64,000 nt of DNA, from contig NC_066590.1 of NCBI RefSeq assembly GCF_905475345.1, positions 5,061,501-5,125,500 of the forward strand, read 5' to 3'. The notes beneath the pieces were generated by a model. That model was not told the origin of the DNA and made no database searches. It saw nothing but the letters and a program-made list of their open reading frames with translations. Position 1 is the stretch's first letter. Every line of letters starts with the position of its first letter. Origin of the DNA: Vespula vulgaris. Taxonomy: Eukaryota; Arthropoda; Insecta; Hymenoptera; Vespidae. Positions 61,663 to 64,000 of this stretch are shown here, one piece after another. The position numbers were made by a program, and so were the translations under genes.

Positions 61663-63558
61663 TCGCCGATAATTTCATCATCTTCATTATCGACAACTAT
61701 TATCACCTAAGAACAAAACGATAGCTACTATCATCAATAAACGATTCAAATACATTCCTAATCTAAAATCACATAATTTCTTTTAATTATATTTCACATT
61801 AACAAATTATTCCATTCATTTACTTTCCAAAATATATTTAAACGAAAAATATGAATATTTATCAAAGCTCTAAAACGTTCATAGTTCAAAACAAGTTTCA
61901 GCGTATCTCGCGATAAAACTTTTCATATTTTATCTTCATAAAACTGTTCCGAGTATAATTGAAAAGCGCAAAGTACCTATATAACGTATAACTTCTCGAA
62001 TCAGAATTTATGAAACTGCATCGTCGAGTGTAAACTTTCAAATTTTAAGAGGTAAGCGGCCTCTGTCAAATATTTCAATTGAAGAAAAACTAAGACACTT
62101 TCTCCGTTTCTCCGTGTATCGTACAATACATAGAATTATTCTCTACTACTGCAATAACTATTATCCACTTTCTAGAAGTTCCTACAAATTTACGATTCAC
62201 AATGGAGAGACGTCAGTGAACTCCCTTTAAAACTGAAAAATTTAACTATCGCTGGAAGAGAAAAAACAACATTCAATTTAGGAAAATTACTCAGTCAAAA
62301 TAAACCATCAATCGGAGAATAAAAATAGCACGATTGGTATGAAAATACTCTAACAAAAAAAAAAAAAAAAAGAAAAAAGAAAAACAAAAACCAGAAAGGA
62401 AAAGAGAAAAATAAAAAAAATATATTTTCAGGATTTTTAATTGATTCGTCATTTCGAAATACAGATATACTTATGAATTATTAAAATTTTTTTCGAAACT
62501 CCGAAGAAGTAGGATCTACGGGTTAACTGGTCTTATTTAAAATTCACGTTTCTTTCTTCGTGGTTAACGAAAAAAGTTGGTGGAAGAAAGTGCATAGAGA
62601 AACTAACTTGCAACTATAGCAGATAGCTTTTTACCCTTGGAAGCTGGGAGAAATTGTGATATCTGGTTGGCATGCAAACCATTCATTAATCTTTGATCTT
62701 TCATCAACACCAACTACGTCCATTCTTCTATGAATAACGTTGATAGGATGAATAGAACATATAACCGATATTGTGAACGAGGTAAAGGAAAAAAAAAAAA
62801 AAAAGAAAGAAAGGAAAACAAAAAAGAAAGAATATAAATAAATAAATAATTATATGAAATATTAATTATTCCCTGTTATTGGATTTACTAAGAAAATGTT
62901 CAACGTTAATAGCTCCTCCATATTCGAAAAAAACTTACTTTCGTTAGCAGAAATTCTCTGGAGAGTCATAGAAACAAATACTTTGTCTTAATAACAGTAC
63001 TCTTAATTTCTCAAGATTACAAATTAATAATACAATAAAACTTTTGCTTTATTGCACTTGCAAGATTAATTGTTATAACGAAATGATTCAAAAAGAAAAA
63101 AGAAAAAAAAAGAAAAAGAAAAAGAAATAGCGATTTAAACATAAAAGTGTAACAAAACATTTCAATTTGGAAATGCATGCATATGTATTTTCATATTATT
63201 CCTAATATACGAATATGTGTGTGTGTATATTCATCTCACAAAAATATCATCAACGTGTCTGACGTTAACAGAAAAATTCGTTTTAAGTCTCAACAAACCG
63301 AGATGATAAGATAGAAAACTACTCTCCCTATTTTTCATTGAATGCATAGATCGATTGAATAGATAACGGATTTAAACTGAACTTGCAGAAAAAGTCGTAC
63401 ATGGGTACGATAAATGCGTAGTAGAGAATGCTTTGAAAGCCATCGATTTTCTCTATTGTGAAATTGTATCTGATGAAACGTTTGAAAAGTTCTATATCCG
63501 ATAACAATCCCGTGCTATACCAAATAGTTCGTTCGTAAAAAAAAAATTTAAAACAATA

Positions 63559-63567
63559 TATATATAC

Positions 63568-63617
<50 letters not shown>

Positions 63618-63632
63618 CCACACACACACACG
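63559..63632. repeat. Compound (TA)n(CA)n microsatellite
   Basis: Two TA runs separated by CGTT, ending in CACA units. Confidence 0.95.
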
Positions 63633-64000
63633 TTTTTTTCAAAAATCTATTACAACGACAAATTTTTTAATTGAACTACTACGTGTGAAACCGAATCGAA
63701 TAACTTTTTACGAATTTATTTATTTTTTTGTACTAAAAATATTATACCATTGATATAACGAAGTGAAAAAAATTCTCTCACGAATTACAGAATCATTACT
63801 ATGGCTATTATTAAAGTATTTTTTATTTATTTCTGGGTCTTTATCTCATCGAAAATGGTTTCCACGTCCTATCATTAATTTCTAACCGGTAGCGCAATTA
63901 TCTCGAAGTAAGGGGTGAAAACGAAGGATATCTGATCTTTCTAAAACGTGCTTTCCAACAGTTGTTGTACCCTTTTCATTTCAAACATTGCGACAGATAT

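Larger units (their letters stand above)
61061..64000. other. AT-rich flank, no gene seen
   Basis: Only A-rich tracts (62356-62420, 62790-62850, 63090-63130), the inverted arms at 61.6 kb and the TA/CA repeat at 63.56 kb stand out. The minus frame at 63328-63642 runs through the TA repeat and has no recognisable motif. Confidence 0.6.

Overview
This window is nuclear DNA from an insect. An aculeate hymenopteran (wasp, bee or ant) is the best guess, because the DNA is AT-rich but keeps abundant CpG (TCGA, CGATCG), is crowded with (GA)n, (AAT)n and (TA)n microsatellites, and uses short GT-AG exons separated by large introns. The species cannot be fixed from sequence alone. There are no rRNA genes, CRISPR arrays, operons or intact transposons that I can support.

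Only one protein-coding gene is well supported. It lies on the minus strand from 16370 down to 6061, in five coding exons: 16370-16364, 12899-12661, 7301-7161, 7030-6893 and 6273-6061. The splice phases fit exactly: intron 1 is phase 1 and introns 2-4 are all phase 0. The product is a 245-residue secreted, mostly helical protein with a signal peptide, two cysteines and four predicted long amphipathic helices. This is the layout of a four-helix-bundle cytokine or hormone. I do not recognise the family by name. The first coding exon contributes only seven nucleotides (ATGGCAG) and is found only by matching phase and signal peptide.

Two features of this gene deserve attention. First, the stop codon sits in the context UCC-UGA, the +1 frameshift site of ornithine decarboxylase antizyme. 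The +1 frame stays open for 40 more codons with a protein-like composition and three Lys-Arg sites (stop at 5942-5940). Second, the 5' leader just upstream of the AUG can form an 8-bp hairpin that overlaps a seven-codon upstream ORF.

Layout: 1 to about 5.5 kb is 3' flank with long (AAT)n tracts. From 5.5 to 16.4 kb is the gene, whose introns hold microsatellites and a few repeat-free islands. From 16.4 to 20.9 kb is upstream flank with GC-richer islands and dense simple repeats, probably including undetected promoter or leader exons. From 20.9 to 51 kb is AT-rich DNA with no gene I can support, containing a 227-bp tandem duplication, several perfect inverted repeats and nuclear-receptor or homeodomain motif clusters. 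From 51 to 61 kb the composition is more mixed, with enhancer-like elements: TAATTA clusters, GCCATTTTG, paired E-boxes, and a perfect RFX X-box beside a TATA box. From 61 to 64 kb the DNA is AT-rich again, with a family of related inverted arms. The long gene-free flank suggests a regulatory landscape around the helical-protein gene or around a neighbour outside the window.
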